Shown one piece after another: positions 18,257-26,782 of a stretch of DNA of 64,000 nt (positions are counted from its first letter, which is position 1; each line of letters begins with the position of its first letter). Origin of the DNA: Stenotrophomonas rhizophila (GTDB lineage Bacteria > Pseudomonadota > Gammaproteobacteria > Xanthomonadales > Xanthomonadaceae); NCBI RefSeq assembly GCF_001704155.1, contig NZ_CP016294.1:2105501-2169500 (forward strand), in the 5' to 3' direction. The notes beneath the pieces are model-generated. The model ran no database searches. It worked only from the letters and a program-made list of their open reading frames with translations, and was not told the origin of the DNA. The translations under genes were made by a program, and so were the position numbers.

Positions 18257-19404
18257 CAGATCACCTCGAGTTCGGCACTCAGCGCGCCGGCCTGCTTGAG
18301 CGCCTCCAGGATCGCGATCAGGTCACCCGGGGCGGCTCCGACGGCATTGACCGCGTGCACGATCTCATCCAGGGTGCTGCCGCCGTTGAACTTGAACATG
18401 CGGCTGCCATCGTTGGTGGCGGTGATGGTGGACTGCGGCGTGGCCACGGTCTGGCCACCGGCGAAGGCATTGGGCTGGCTGACGTTGGTGTTTTCGTTGA
18501 TCGTCACGGTCAGCGAACCGTGCGAGATGGCCGCCGCGCCGACCCGCACCTGCGCGCCGATGACCACGGTGCCGGTACGCGAGTTGACCACCACCTTGGC
18601 CGGCGCGGTGCCGGGGGTGAGTTCCAGGTTTTCAATGCGGGCCAGCAGGCCGATGCGCGCGCCCGGGTCGTTGGGCGACTGCACCGCCACGGTGACGCCG
18701 TCCACGGCGCGCGCGGCGCCATCGCCGAAGGCGTTGTTCAGCGCGGCGACCATGCGCGACACCGTGGTGAAGTCGTTCTTGTGCAGGTTGAGCGTGATTT
18801 CGCCGCCAGCGCTGAACACGTCGGGCAGGGCACGTTCGACCGTGGCGCCATTCGGGATGCGGCCGACGCTGGGCACGTTGACCGATACCCGCGAGCCATC
18901 CTTGCCCTGTGCGCCGAAGCCACCTACCACCAGGTTGCCCTGGGCGATGGCGTAAACCTGGCCATCGGCACCGCGCAGCGGCGCCATCAGCAGGGAACCG
19001 CCACGCAGCGACACCGCGTTGCCGATCGAGGACACGGTGATGTCGATCGGCTGGCCCGGTTTGGCGAACGGCGGCAGCTCGGCGTGGATCGCCACGGCAG
19101 CCACGTTCTTCAGCTGCGGATTGACGTTGGCCGGCACGTTCACGCCCAGCTCGCCCAGCAGGTTCTTCAGGCTCTGCACGGTGAAGGGGGCCTGGCTGGT
19201 GCGGTCACCGCTGCCATCCAGGCCGACCACCAGGCCGTAGCCCACCAGCGCATTGCCGCGCACGCCGCCCACCTGCGCCAGGTCCTTGATCCGCTCAGCC
19301 GAGGCAGGCGCCGCAACACCCAGAACGGAAGCGACGATGACAACCGCGTAGAGCCACGCGTTGCGTGGCTGAACAACCAACCGAAGAAAGAATTTCATCA
19401 TCAA
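18256..19404 (-). CDS. flgI: Flagellar P-ring protein FlgI
   Basis: FlgI forms the periplasmic P ring around the rod and needs the FlgA chaperone, encoded at 26.0 kb. The 382-residue precursor has a Sec signal peptide ending APASA before ERIKDLAQV. Conserved family blocks follow: [32 protein letters not shown] and [18 protein letters not shown]. It begins two bases after the flgH stop and overlaps flgJ by one base. Confidence 0.95.
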   Translation of the reverse strand: MMMKFFLRLVVQPRNAWLYAVVIVASVLGVAAPASAERIKDLAQVGGVRGNALVGYGLVVGLDGSGDRTSQAPFTVQSLKNLLGELGVNVPANVNPQLKNVAAVAIHAELPPFAKPGQPIDITVSSIGNAVSLRGGSLLMAPLRGADGQVYAIAQGNLVVGGFGAQGKDGSRVSVNVPSVGRIPNGATVERALPDVFSAGGEITLNLHKNDFTTVSRMVAALNNAFGDGAARAVDGVTVAVQSPNDPGARIGLLARIENLELTPGTAPAKVVVNSRTGTVVIGAQVRVGAAAISHGSLTVTINENTNVSQPNAFAGGQTVATPQSTITATNDGSRMFKFNGGSTLDEIVHAVNAVGAAPGDLIAILEALKQAGALSAELEVI

Positions 19405-19406
19405 CC

Positions 19407-20099
19407 TCAGAACGGCACCAGCGCCGAGTTGAAGAAACGACTCAGCCAGCCCATCGCATTGGACTGGGCGACCGGGCCACGGCCGCCGTACACGATGCGT
19501 GCATCGGCCACGCGGCTGGAGGGAATGGTGTTGTCCGGGAAGATGTCCGCCGCGCGCACGATGCCCTGCACCTGCACCAGTTCGTCGCCCTGGTTCAGCC
19601 GCAGGTTCTTGGCCCCCTGCACGACCAGGTTGCCATTGGGCAGGCGCTGCATCACGGTCACGGTCACGCTGCCCTGCAGGCGGTTGCTCTGCGCGCTGGT
19701 GCCCTTGCCGGTGAAGTCGCGCGAGCCGGTCGCGCTGGCGCCCAGGATGTCCTTGCCGCCCAGCGTCACCGGCGCACCGAACAGCGTGGGCGTGCCCAGC
19801 GCGAGGTTGGATTCCTTGTCGGTACTGGTGTTGGCGGTGGTCTGCGCGGTGGTGCTTTCGGTCAGGGTGATGGTCAGCAGGTCGCCGACATCACGTGCGC
19901 GGCGGTCCGAATACAGCTGCAGGCCGGGGCCCGAGGCGTAGATCGCCCCGGCGGTGGCCGGCGCGCTGGGCGCGACCACGGGCACGACCGGCGCCATCGC
20001 CGGATAGGGGCGTACATCGCCCGCGATGACGCAGCCGCCGAGCAGGGCGGTCACGGCGCTGGCGAGCAGCAGGCGAAGGGTAGGGCGCAGAGGCGACAT
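19407..20099 (-). CDS. flgH: Flagellar L-ring lipoprotein FlgH
   Basis: FlgH forms the outer-membrane L ring. From the ATG at 20099 it has 230 residues with a lipoprotein signal peptide and lipobox LLGGC (Cys23 as lipidation site). Family blocks include [24 protein letters not shown] and the C-terminal [26 protein letters not shown] six codons upstream keeps the frame open but has no ribosome binding site, so it is rejected. It follows flgG by 22 bases. Confidence 0.94.
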   Translation of the reverse strand: MSPLRPTLRLLLASAVTALLGGCVIAGDVRPYPAMAPVVPVVAPSAPATAGAIYASGPGLQLYSDRRARDVGDLLTITLTESTTAQTTANTSTDKESNLALGTPTLFGAPVTLGGKDILGASATGSRDFTGKGTSAQSNRLQGSVTVTVMQRLPNGNLVVQGAKNLRLNQGDELVQVQGIVRAADIFPDNTIPSSRVADARIVYGGRGPVAQSNAMGWLSRFFNSALVPF

Positions 20100-20121
20100 G
20101 GCAGGTTCCCGGTTCAACCGA

Positions 20122-20907
20122 TCAGACGTTGTTGTTGAGGTAGCCGAGCATGGAGTCGGTAGTGGAGATCGCCTTGGCGTTCATTTCGTAGGCGCGCTGG
20201 GTTTCGATCATCGACACCAGCTCTTCGACCACGTTGACGTTGCTGCCTTCCAGCGCACCCTGCACCACGCTGCCCAGGCCGTTCAGGCCAGGGTTGCCGT
20301 TCTGTGCGGGGCCCGAGGCGGTGGTTTCCAGGAACAGGTTTTCACCGCGTGCCTGCAGGCCGGCCGGATTGACGAAGTCGGTAAGGGTCAGCGCGCCGAT
20401 TTCGACCGAGGCGGCGTCGTCGGCCATCTTCACGCTGATGGTGCCGTCGGTGCCGATGGTGAGCGACTGCGCGCCCTCGGGAATCTGGATGCCCGGCTGC
20501 ACCGGGTAGCCGCTGTTGGTGACCAGTTCGCCCTGCTGGTTGCGCTGGAACGAGCCGTCGCGGGTATACGCCGACGAACCATCGGGCATCTGCACTTCGA
20601 AGAAGCCGCGACCGTTCACCATCACGTCCAGGGCGCGGCCGGTCTGCTGCTGGCTGCCCTGTTCGAAGTTCTTGGAGGTGGCCACCACGCGCACGCCGGT
20701 ACCCAGCTGCAGGCCGGTGGGCAGCTGCGTCTGTGCCGAAGAGGAACCGCCGGGCTGGCGCACCTGCTGGTACAGCAGGTCTTCGAAGCTGGCACGGTCC
20801 TGCTTGAAGCCGGTGGTGTTGGTGTTGGCGAGGTTGTTGGAAACCACCGACATGCGCGTCTGCTGCGCATCCAGTCCGGTCTTGGCGATCCACAATGCCT
20901 GGTTCAT
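20122..20907 (-). CDS. flgG: Flagellar distal rod protein FlgG
   Basis: FlgG builds the distal rod that crosses the periplasm. The 261-residue length equals the usual family size. The N-terminal axial motif is [20 protein letters not shown] with TTGFK, and the C-terminal helix is [20 protein letters not shown]. It heads the flgG-H-I-J-K-L unit; the 105-base gap from flgF carries a sigma-54 promoter. Confidence 0.96.
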   Translation of the reverse strand: MNQALWIAKTGLDAQQTRMSVVSNNLANTNTTGFKQDRASFEDLLYQQVRQPGGSSSAQTQLPTGLQLGTGVRVVATSKNFEQGSQQQTGRALDVMVNGRGFFEVQMPDGSSAYTRDGSFQRNQQGELVTNSGYPVQPGIQIPEGAQSLTIGTDGTISVKMADDAASVEIGALTLTDFVNPAGLQARGENLFLETTASGPAQNGNPGLNGLGSVVQGALEGSNVNVVEELVSMIETQRAYEMNAKAISTTDSMLGYLNNNV

Positions 20908-20964
20908 GGCCTTGTTCCTGTGTTGATGCGGGTGGCCACGCGGGGTGGCCGTTGTCCTGGCTGA

Positions 20965-20980
20965 TGCATGGCGCGTGCCA
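20965..20980 (-). promoter_or_regulatory. Sigma-54 promoter of flgGHIJKL
   Basis: On the minus strand the sequence reads TGGCACG-CGCC-ATGCA. It matches the -24/-12 consensus with one change in the -12 block and lies 58 bases upstream of flgG. It splits the flg genes into two RpoN-dependent units. Confidence 0.7.
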
Positions 20981-21012
20981 CAACCGCGCCGGAATTACGT
21001 CGGGGCGGCCGG

Positions 21013-21765
21013 TCAGCTGCCCAGGCGCAGCAGGGAGTTGGCGCTGCGGGCGTTTTCATCGCCGTGCTTGATCACCTTCACCTGCATTTCGTATTGCCTC
21101 TGCAGCTGGATCATCTGCACCAGCGCGCCGGCGGCATCCACGTTGCTGCCTTCGAGCTGGCCACTGTCCAGCGACTTGCCCTGGGCCTGCACGAACGGCT
21201 GCTGCGGGTCGGTGTTGCGCATCAACCCGTCCAGCCCGCGCTCCAGCCGCGCATCCTCGGCGGCGACCACGCGCAGGCGGCCGATCACCGCCATGGTCTG
21301 CGGGCCTTCGCCCTGCGGGATGATCGAGATGGTGCCGTCGTTGCCGATGTCCATCGCCTGGTGCGGCGGAATCGCGATCGGCGCGCCGTTCTCGTCCAGC
21401 ACCGGATGGCCGCCGGCGGTCACCAGCTGGCCATTGGGCGTGATCGACAGCGATGCACCGCGGGTATAGGCCTCACCGCCCCCGGTCGGCGCCTGCACCG
21501 CCAGCCAGTTGCCTGCGTCCAGCGACAGGTCCAGCGCGTTGCCGGTGATGTGCTGCGCGCCCTGGCGCCGGTTGAAGCCGGCGTCCACGTGCAGGGCATC
21601 CACGCGCGAGGCGTAGCCGGCACCCTTGATCGGGAAGGCCTCGGTATTGGCGAGGGCTTCCTTGAATCCAGGCGTATCGGTGTTGGCCAGGTTGTGCGAC
21701 AGCGTCCCCTGCGCCTGCAGGGACGCACGTGCACCGGTCATCGCGACGTAGAGCGCCTTGTCCAT
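21013..21765 (-). CDS. flgF: Flagellar proximal rod protein FlgF
   Basis: FlgF is a proximal rod subunit. The 250-residue protein shows the axial-protein N terminus (LYVAMTGARASLQAQGTL, SHNLANTDTPGFKEAL), a central part similar to FlgG, and the C-terminal helix ALVQMIQLQRQYEMQVKV. It lies 35 bases after flgE and is the last gene of the flgB-F unit before the internal flgG promoter. Confidence 0.94.
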   Translation of the reverse strand: MDKALYVAMTGARASLQAQGTLSHNLANTDTPGFKEALANTEAFPIKGAGYASRVDALHVDAGFNRRQGAQHITGNALDLSLDAGNWLAVQAPTGGGEAYTRGASLSITPNGQLVTAGGHPVLDENGAPIAIPPHQAMDIGNDGTISIIPQGEGPQTMAVIGRLRVVAAEDARLERGLDGLMRNTDPQQPFVQAQGKSLDSGQLEGSNVDAAGALVQMIQLQRQYEMQVKVIKHGDENARSANSLLRLGS

Positions 21766-21800
21766 CGTTGTATTCCCGTGCTGCTGCGATCAGTGGCTCA

Positions 21801-23024
21801 TCAACGGATGTTGATAATGGTCTGGGTGATCTGGTCCATCGTGGAGACCATCTGCGAGTTGGCCTGGAAGTTGCGCTGGGCGGTGATCATGTTCACCAGC
21901 TGCTCGGTCAGGTCGACCGTGGAGGCTTCCAGCGAACCGGCCTGTACCTTGCCCAGGTTGGAGCTGTCGGGCGCGCCGGTACGCGGGGTGCCGGAGCTGA
22001 AGGTTTCCACCCACAGGTTGTTGCCCTTGGCTTCCAGGCCCTGCGAGTTGTTGAAGGTGGTGAGCGCGACCTGGCCCAGCGGCTTGTCGTCGCCGTTGGT
22101 GTAGCGGGCATAGACCACGCCCTCTTCGGACACGGTGATCTCGTTGAGCTTGCCGGCGGCGTAGCCGTCCTGCTGGGTGTTGCGCAGCGCGAACTTCTCG
22201 CCGTACTGGGTCGACCCGGTGACATCCAGGGTCATCGCCAGGGTGCCGGCGCCGGTGGTCGGGGTGAACGGGTCCATCACGATCTGGCCGTTGGCCGGGG
22301 TGGTCAGCGCGCCGGCATCGTTGAAGGTCAGCGTGGTCGGGGTGCCCACGGCCTGGCCATCGACGTAGTTGTAGACCTGCCATTCGTTGGCGGTGGCCGT
22401 CTTGACGAAGTACGAGGTCTGGGTGTGGCTCACGCCCAGCGAGTCGTACACGGTGATGCCGCCGGTGGACTGGTTGTAGCTGTTGGAATCGGTCGGGTCG
22501 AACGTGGCCAGGGTCGGCTGCTTGGCGTTGGCCGGCAGGGTGAACGCCACGTTGACCTTGCCGGTCTGCTTGGGCGGGCTGTCGGTGGTGAGCAGCTGCA
22601 GGTCGGTCAGGCGGCCGCTGTCGAAGCTGGTGCCGTCGGCGTTGGGCGCGAAAACCTGCAGGCGCGCCCCCTGCGGGTTGGTCACGTAGCCGGCCTGGTC
22701 GGTCTGGAAGTTGCCGGCGCGCGAGTACACGCGGGCGCCGTTCATGCTCATGGTGAAGAAGCCTTCGCCGGAGATCGCCATGTCCAGGCTGCGCCCGGTC
22801 TGCTCGTTGTTGCCCTGCGAGAACTGCTGGGCCACGTTGGTCAGGCGCACGCCCGAACCCACTGCGTTCTTGGACAGGCCATAGCTGGTGGCCGAGAACA
22901 GGTCGGCGAACTCGGCGCGCGATTCCTTGAAGCCGGTGGTGTTGACGTTGGCGATATTGTTCGCGGTGACGTTCAGGTCGGCATTGGCGGCATTGATGCC
23001 GGACAGCGAGATGTTGAAGCCCAT
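21801..23024 (-). CDS. flgE: Flagellar hook protein FlgE
   Basis: FlgE polymerises into the hook, the universal joint between rod and filament. From the ATG at 23024 the protein has 407 residues, normal for the family. It starts MGFNISLSGINAANADL, contains NIANVNTTGFKESRAEFADLF, and ends with the helix TEQLVNMITAQRNFQANSQM. The frame is open for 79 codons upstream into flgD, but that part has no hook-protein character and the ATG has a GGAGAAT ribosome binding site. Confidence 0.95.
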   Translation of the reverse strand: MGFNISLSGINAANADLNVTANNIANVNTTGFKESRAEFADLFSATSYGLSKNAVGSGVRLTNVAQQFSQGNNEQTGRSLDMAISGEGFFTMSMNGARVYSRAGNFQTDQAGYVTNPQGARLQVFAPNADGTSFDSGRLTDLQLLTTDSPPKQTGKVNVAFTLPANAKQPTLATFDPTDSNSYNQSTGGITVYDSLGVSHTQTSYFVKTATANEWQVYNYVDGQAVGTPTTLTFNDAGALTTPANGQIVMDPFTPTTGAGTLAMTLDVTGSTQYGEKFALRNTQQDGYAAGKLNEITVSEEGVVYARYTNGDDKPLGQVALTTFNNSQGLEAKGNNLWVETFSSGTPRTGAPDSSNLGKVQAGSLEASTVDLTEQLVNMITAQRNFQANSQMVSTMDQITQTIINIR

Positions 23025-23055
23025 GGGATTCTCCTTGGATGCGTGACGAAGGGAC

Positions 23056-23736
23056 TCAGCTGACGCGCAGCACGTAGTCGATCGGGGCCGTGCCCAGGCC
23101 CTTGAGGTTGAGGTAGAGGCCGTCCGAGCCGACGGTGACGCTTTCCACCGGTGCTTCGACGTAGGTGTTGATCTTGGTCTGGGTACCGGCGCTGTCGGTG
23201 TGGGTGGCGGCGAGGGTGTAGCTGCCGGCGGCCATGCGGTTGCCGTTGGCATCCTTGCCATCCCAGTTGAAGGTCACTTCGCCGGCTTCCTTGGCTTCCA
23301 CGCTGAGCTGGGTCACCTTCACGCCGTTGGCGTCGGTGATGTCCACGGTGACGTAGCCGGCGCCGGGCGCAGCGACCATGCCGCTGGTATCGCCTTCGGT
23401 TTCCAGCTGCCACTTGGTGGAGGGCACCAGTACGTCATGGCCGACCAGCGCCGCGCCGCGCAGCACCTGGTCGCCGGCCATCGATTCCTGGAAGCCCTGG
23501 ACGGTGCTGTTGAGGTCATTGATGCCCTGCACCTGCGACAGCTGCGCCATCTGCGCCACCATCTGGGTGTTGTCCATGGGCTTGAGCGGATCCTGGTGCT
23601 GCAGCTGCTCGGTCATCAGGCGCAGGAAGTCGGCCTGGTCCAGGGTGTCCTTCTTCTTGGTGGTGCTGCTGTTGGGTGCGTTCAGGCCCAAGGCGCTGTA
23701 GATGTCGGTGTTGCCGACGCCGCTGGTGCTGCTCAT
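23056..23736 (-). CDS. flgD: Flagellar hook assembly scaffold protein FlgD
   Basis: FlgD caps the growing hook. The 226-residue protein has the typical N-terminal motif DFLRLMTEQLQHQDPLKPMD followed by QMVAQMAQLSQVQGI. It continues into the FlgD Ig-like/tudor region with GEVTFNWDGKDANGNRMAAG. It lies between flgC (26 bases) and flgE (31 bases) in the operon. Confidence 0.95.
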   Translation of the reverse strand: MSSTSGVGNTDIYSALGLNAPNSSTTKKKDTLDQADFLRLMTEQLQHQDPLKPMDNTQMVAQMAQLSQVQGINDLNSTVQGFQESMAGDQVLRGAALVGHDVLVPSTKWQLETEGDTSGMVAAPGAGYVTVDITDANGVKVTQLSVEAKEAGEVTFNWDGKDANGNRMAAGSYTLAATHTDSAGTQTKINTYVEAPVESVTVGSDGLYLNLKGLGTAPIDYVLRVS

Positions 23737-23762
23737 GACGGTATGTCCTGCAATAAGAAGGG

Positions 23763-24170
23763 TCAGCGACCCATGGTCAGGGTGGCCAGCGCCAGTTCCT
23801 TGGCGGTGGTGAGCATCTCCACGCCGGCCTGGTAATTGCGCGAGGTCGAGATCAGGTTGACCATCTGGGCGACGGGGTCGACATCGGGCTGGTAGATGTA
23901 GCCATCGCCATCGGCCAGCGGGTGGCCGGGCTCGTAGCGCTTGATCGGCGCGGCGTTGCTCTGGCTGATTTCCTTGACCTGGACGGTGGTGATGTTGGGG
24001 TCGGTGCGGCTGGTGACCGACTGGAAGATCGGCTCGAGCGGCTTGTACACGGCATCGGCCGAGCCGGCGACGGTGTCGGCGTTGGACAGGTTGGAGGCCA
24101 GCGTGCTCATGCGCACGGACTGGGCCTGCAGCGCGGAGCCGGCGATATCGAAGATGGGCAGGTTGCTCAT
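23763..24170 (-). CDS. flgC: Flagellar basal-body rod protein FlgC
   Basis: FlgC is a proximal rod subunit, 135 residues as usual. The N terminus has FDIAGSALQAQSVRMSTLAS and NLSNADTV. The middle has YQPDVDPVAQMVNLISTSRN and the protein ends with the helix MLTTAKELALATLTMG. It starts three bases after the flgB stop. Confidence 0.95.
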   Translation of the reverse strand: MSNLPIFDIAGSALQAQSVRMSTLASNLSNADTVAGSADAVYKPLEPIFQSVTSRTDPNITTVQVKEISQSNAAPIKRYEPGHPLADGDGYIYQPDVDPVAQMVNLISTSRNYQAGVEMLTTAKELALATLTMGR

Positions 24171-24173
24171 GGC

Positions 24174-24569
24174 TTATTGCCCCGTGATCGCGGTGAGCAT
24201 GGAGCGCACCTTGGATTCGACGAAGCTCAGCGAGGCGCGGTATTCCAGCGCGGCGCGGCCATAGGCGGCGCGCTCGGCATCGGGATCGACGGTATTGCCG
24301 TCGATGCTCGGCTGCACGCCTTCCTTGGTGATCTGGAACGGGTTGAGCCCACCGCCGATGCTGAAGTGCTGCTCATTGGTGGTCCGCATGAGCCCGTTGC
24401 TGTCGGCACCCTGGGCGTTGCGCAGGGCGGCATCGAAGTCCAGGTCCTGGGCCTTGTACCCGGGGGTATCGGCATTGCTCAGGTTGCTGGCAATCAGCTT
24501 CATCCGCTGCTCGCGCAACGGCATGGCCTGGGCATGGACACCCAGATAGTCGGAAATCAGGTTGGGCAT
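24174..24569 (-). CDS. flgB: Flagellar basal-body rod protein FlgB
   Basis: FlgB is the most proximal rod protein. From the ATG at 24569 it has 131 residues, with REQRMKLIASNLSNADTPGY near the N terminus and a C-terminal helix LEYRASLSFVESKVRSMLTAI. The longer open frame upstream runs through promoter and repeat DNA and is rejected; GGAGAG lies eight bases before the chosen ATG. It heads flgBCDEF, driven by a strong sigma-54 promoter 33 bases upstream. Confidence 0.95.
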   Translation of the reverse strand: MPNLISDYLGVHAQAMPLREQRMKLIASNLSNADTPGYKAQDLDFDAALRNAQGADSNGLMRTTNEQHFSIGGGLNPFQITKEGVQPSIDGNTVDPDAERAAYGRAALEYRASLSFVESKVRSMLTAITGQ

Positions 24570-24601
24570 GGCGCTCTCCCACGGGACGATGTGGGGGAGG
24601 C

Positions 24602-24617
24602 TGCAAGGGCCGTGCCA
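24602..24617 (-). promoter_or_regulatory. Sigma-54 promoter of flgBCDEF
   Basis: On the minus strand the sequence reads TGGCACG-GCCC-TTGCA, a perfect match to the -24/-12 consensus, 33 bases before the flgB start codon. Confidence 0.92.
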
Positions 24618-24646
24618 GAACGGGCAACCGCGCCGAACCGAAGGCC

Positions 24647-24810
24647 TTGGTTGATTGACCGGGATCCCAATGGGCCCGTATGAATTCGTAGCCCCGGCCG
24701 TTGGCCGGAAACCGCGCGCAGCGCGGCCCAAGCGTCCGAAGCCGGCGGGTTATCGATCGCGGCCAACATCCCGGCGTTTAGAGGTTCCGAAGCCGCCCGT
24801 CACGCGCTCA
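24647..24810 (+). repeat. Composite intergenic repeat, copy 2
   Basis: The order of parts is a TTGGTTGATTG arm, a TGGGCCCGTATGAATTC block, the GTAG-headed REP hairpin CCGGCCGTTGGCCGG (about 24693-24707), a CCGCGCGCAGCGCGG stem, and two TCCGAAGCCG direct repeats around a spacer of about 40 bases. It begins 30 bases upstream of the flgB sigma-54 promoter, where activator sites would be expected. Together with copy 3 it fills most of the 419-bp gap between flgB and cheV; the stretch between the two copies shows nothing else recognisable. Confidence 0.75.
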
Positions 24811-24892
24811 TGTCGCCTGATACACGGTTTCGTTTTGGTTGCACACCCGGACGTACGGTCCCGACCGACAGCCTGTCAGGCTCCGGACCCTT

Positions 24893-24975
24893 TGGCCGCG
24901 CTGCGCGCGGTGTCCGGCCAACGGCCGGGGCTACGAATTCATACGGGCCCATTGGGGTCCGGATCAATCAACCAA
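24893..24975 (-). repeat. Composite intergenic repeat, copy 3 (partial, inverted)
   Basis: This is an inverted copy of the arm, GGGCCCGTA block, REP hairpin and GCGCGC stem, nearly identical over about 80 bases to copy 2. It lacks the direct-repeat half. It ends 14 bases from the cheV stop and may act as its terminator. Copies 2 and 3 face each other and could pair as a long hairpin. Confidence 0.75.
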
Positions 24976-24988
24976 GGTCAACGGCCGG

Positions 24989-25933
24989 TCAGGCCGCCAG
25001 GGCGACCTTCCGGAGGCGATCCAGCACGAAATCGGCCAGTTCGTGTGGGGAATACTTGGCCACGAAGGCGTTGGCGCCGACCCGCTCGACCATGGCGTTG
25101 TTGAATACGCCCGAGAGGGAGGTGTGCAGCAGCACGTACAGGCCGGCCAGGCCCGGATGGCGACGGATTTCCGTCGTCAGGGTGTAGCCGTCCATGGCCG
25201 GCATTTCGATGTCTGAAATGACCATGGCGTAACGCTCGGCCGGGTTTTCGCCGGCGGCGTGGATCTGCAGCAGGTGGTCCAGCGCCTGCTTGCCGTCCGA
25301 GAGCAGGGTGGCGCCCACGCCCAGCTGGTCCAGCACGCTGCGGATCTGCTGGCGGGCAACGCGCGAGTCGTCCACCACCAGCACCTGCAACTGCGGGGCG
25401 TCGGCCGGCAGCGCCATCGAGGGGTCCAGCACGGCCTCGCCACGCACCTGGGCAATGTCGGCCAGCACGCTTTCCACGTCAATCACCTGGATCAGCTCAC
25501 CCTGGAAGCGGGTGACGGCGGTCAGGTAGCTCGATTCGGCGCCCAGCTCCGGCGGCGGGTGGATGTCTTCGACCGCGATGTTGACGATGCGCTCCACGCC
25601 GCTGACCAGGAAGCCCTGGATCGAACGGTTGAATTCGGTCACCACCAGGTAGCCCGGCGACTTGTCGGCGTCCGGCTCGCGCTCGGGGTGGCCGATCGCC
25701 AGGCCCAGGTCCAGCACCGGTACCGAGCGGCCGCGCACGTCGGCCACGCCGGCGAACTGGCTGGGCAGCCCGGGTACCTGGAACAGGTCCGGCCGGCGCA
25801 GGACTTCCTGCACCTTGAACACGTTGACGCCAAAAAGCTGACGTCCGCCAAGGCGGAACAGCAGCAGGGCCAGGCGGTTGTGGCCCGCCAGGCGCGTGCG
25901 CTGGTCGATGCGGTTGAGCAGGTCATGTGACAT
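24989..25933 (-). CDS. cheV: Chemotaxis coupling protein CheV
   Basis: CheV is a CheW-like adaptor fused to a receiver domain, linking chemoreceptors to CheA and tuning adaptation. The 314-residue protein has a CheW domain (about 20-170: RQLFGVNVFKVQEVLR, VADVRGRSVPVLDLGLAIG) and a receiver domain (about 183-312) with Asp241 in VISDIEMPAMDGY and the DD pair at 188-189. No ribosome binding site is visible: the ATG at 25933 is preceded by a run of C. A sigma-28 -10 box ends only seven bases upstream, which would make the transcript leaderless. The open frame extends 54 codons further upstream but lacks family similarity. Confidence 0.93.
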   Translation of the reverse strand: MSHDLLNRIDQRTRLAGHNRLALLLFRLGGRQLFGVNVFKVQEVLRRPDLFQVPGLPSQFAGVADVRGRSVPVLDLGLAIGHPEREPDADKSPGYLVVTEFNRSIQGFLVSGVERIVNIAVEDIHPPPELGAESSYLTAVTRFQGELIQVIDVESVLADIAQVRGEAVLDPSMALPADAPQLQVLVVDDSRVARQQIRSVLDQLGVGATLLSDGKQALDHLLQIHAAGENPAERYAMVISDIEMPAMDGYTLTTEIRRHPGLAGLYVLLHTSLSGVFNNAMVERVGANAFVAKYSPHELADFVLDRLRKVALAA

Positions 25934-25940
25934 GGGGGAT

Positions 25941-25967
25941 GTATCGGCGGCATTGGCAATCACTTGA
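25941..25967 (-). promoter_or_regulatory. Sigma-28 promoter of cheV, adjacent to the start codon
   Basis: On the minus strand: TCAAGTGA-N11-GCCGATAC. The -10 is nearly perfect for FliA. Only seven bases separate it from the cheV ATG, so transcription would begin at or next to that codon. Confidence 0.7.
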
Positions 25968-25988
25968 GCGCCGCGCGCCGTGCATGAA

Positions 25989-26004
25989 CGGCACGGCCCT
26001 TGCA
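25989..26004 (+). promoter_or_regulatory. Sigma-54 promoter of flgA
   Basis: The plus strand reads CGGCACG-GCCC-TTGCA; only the first base departs from the consensus TGGCACG-N4-TTGCW. It lies 35 bases before flgA and points away from the cheV promoter. Confidence 0.8.
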
Positions 26005-26038
26005 GGGTGCTGCGCATGTGCCTTGCCCCGGAGCCGCC

Positions 26039-26701
26039 ATGCGTATCCTTCCTATAGTTGTCGCGCTGATCGCGTTGGCCGGTGCGTCCCCGCACGCCCA
26101 GGCCGCTGGCGGCTGGCAGCCGGTGGACAGCATCCGCGCCGCCGCGCTGTCCACGTTGCCGGCGGGCAGCGAAGGCGACACCACCCTGGATTCGGCGCTG
26201 CGCCTGCCGGCCTGCGGCCAGGACCTGCGCGCCCAGCCCACCGGCACCAGCACCGTGGAGGTCAGCTGCCCCGACGCGGGTGGCTGGCGCCTGTTCGTAC
26301 CGGTGAAGGTGCGCCGCAACCAGACCGTGCTGATCCTCAATCGGGGCATTGCCGCTGGAGAAACGCTGGGGGTGGCCGATATCACCACGGCACAGCGGGA
26401 CGTAGCCCGCATTGCCGGTGCCGCCCTGGCCGACCCGGCCGTGGCGGTGGGGCGGGTGGCGCGGCGTACGCTGAGTGCCGGCAGCCTGCTGTCGGCCAAC
26501 GACCTGGTCGCCCAGCGTCTCATCCGCCGCGGCGACAGCGTCGCGCTGGTCTCCCGTTTTGGCGGGGTCGAAGTCCGGGTGGCGGGGAAGGCACTGGCCG
26601 ATGCAGGTGAAAATGAACGCGTATCCGTGGAAAATCTGTCGTCACGCAAGGTGGTCCAAGGCACCGTGGCGGCCAGCGGCGACGTTTTTGTGACGCGCTG
26701 A
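26039..26701 (+). CDS. flgA: Flagellar P-ring assembly chaperone FlgA
   Basis: FlgA is the periplasmic chaperone for FlgI. From the ATG at 26039 (GGAG nine bases upstream) it has 220 residues. A signal peptide ends PHAQA, and the C-terminal SAF-like domain (about 95-215) has QTVLILNRGIAAGETLGVADI, GRVARRTLSAGSLLSANDL and RRGDSVALVSRFGGVEVRV. It is transcribed away from cheV and heads the flgA-flgM-flgN-ravA direction. Confidence 0.93.
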   Translation: MRILPIVVALIALAGASPHAQAAGGWQPVDSIRAAALSTLPAGSEGDTTLDSALRLPACGQDLRAQPTGTSTVEVSCPDAGGWRLFVPVKVRRNQTVLILNRGIAAGETLGVADITTAQRDVARIAGAALADPAVAVGRVARRTLSAGSLLSANDLVAQRLIRRGDSVALVSRFGGVEVRVAGKALADAGENERVSVENLSSRKVVQGTVAASGDVFVTR

Positions 26702-26724
26702 CCACTCCAGCACGCAAAATCTCC

Positions 26725-26751
26725 TAAAGATGCCGGCCCCCGTGCCGTTAT
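26725..26751 (+). promoter_or_regulatory. Sigma-28 (FliA) promoter of flgMN
   Basis: The plus strand reads TAAAGATG-N11-GCCGTTAT, 31 bases before flgM. It gives the anti-sigma factor a FliA-dependent feedback promoter in addition to read-through from flgA. Confidence 0.85.
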
Positions 26752-26782
26752 CCCTTGTGAACCGTAACTCCCAGGACAACCC

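Noticed and set aside
24647-24975. Insertion sequence or transposon remnant
   Set aside because: No transposase coding and no target-site duplication could be recognised; best described as an inverted pair of repeats.
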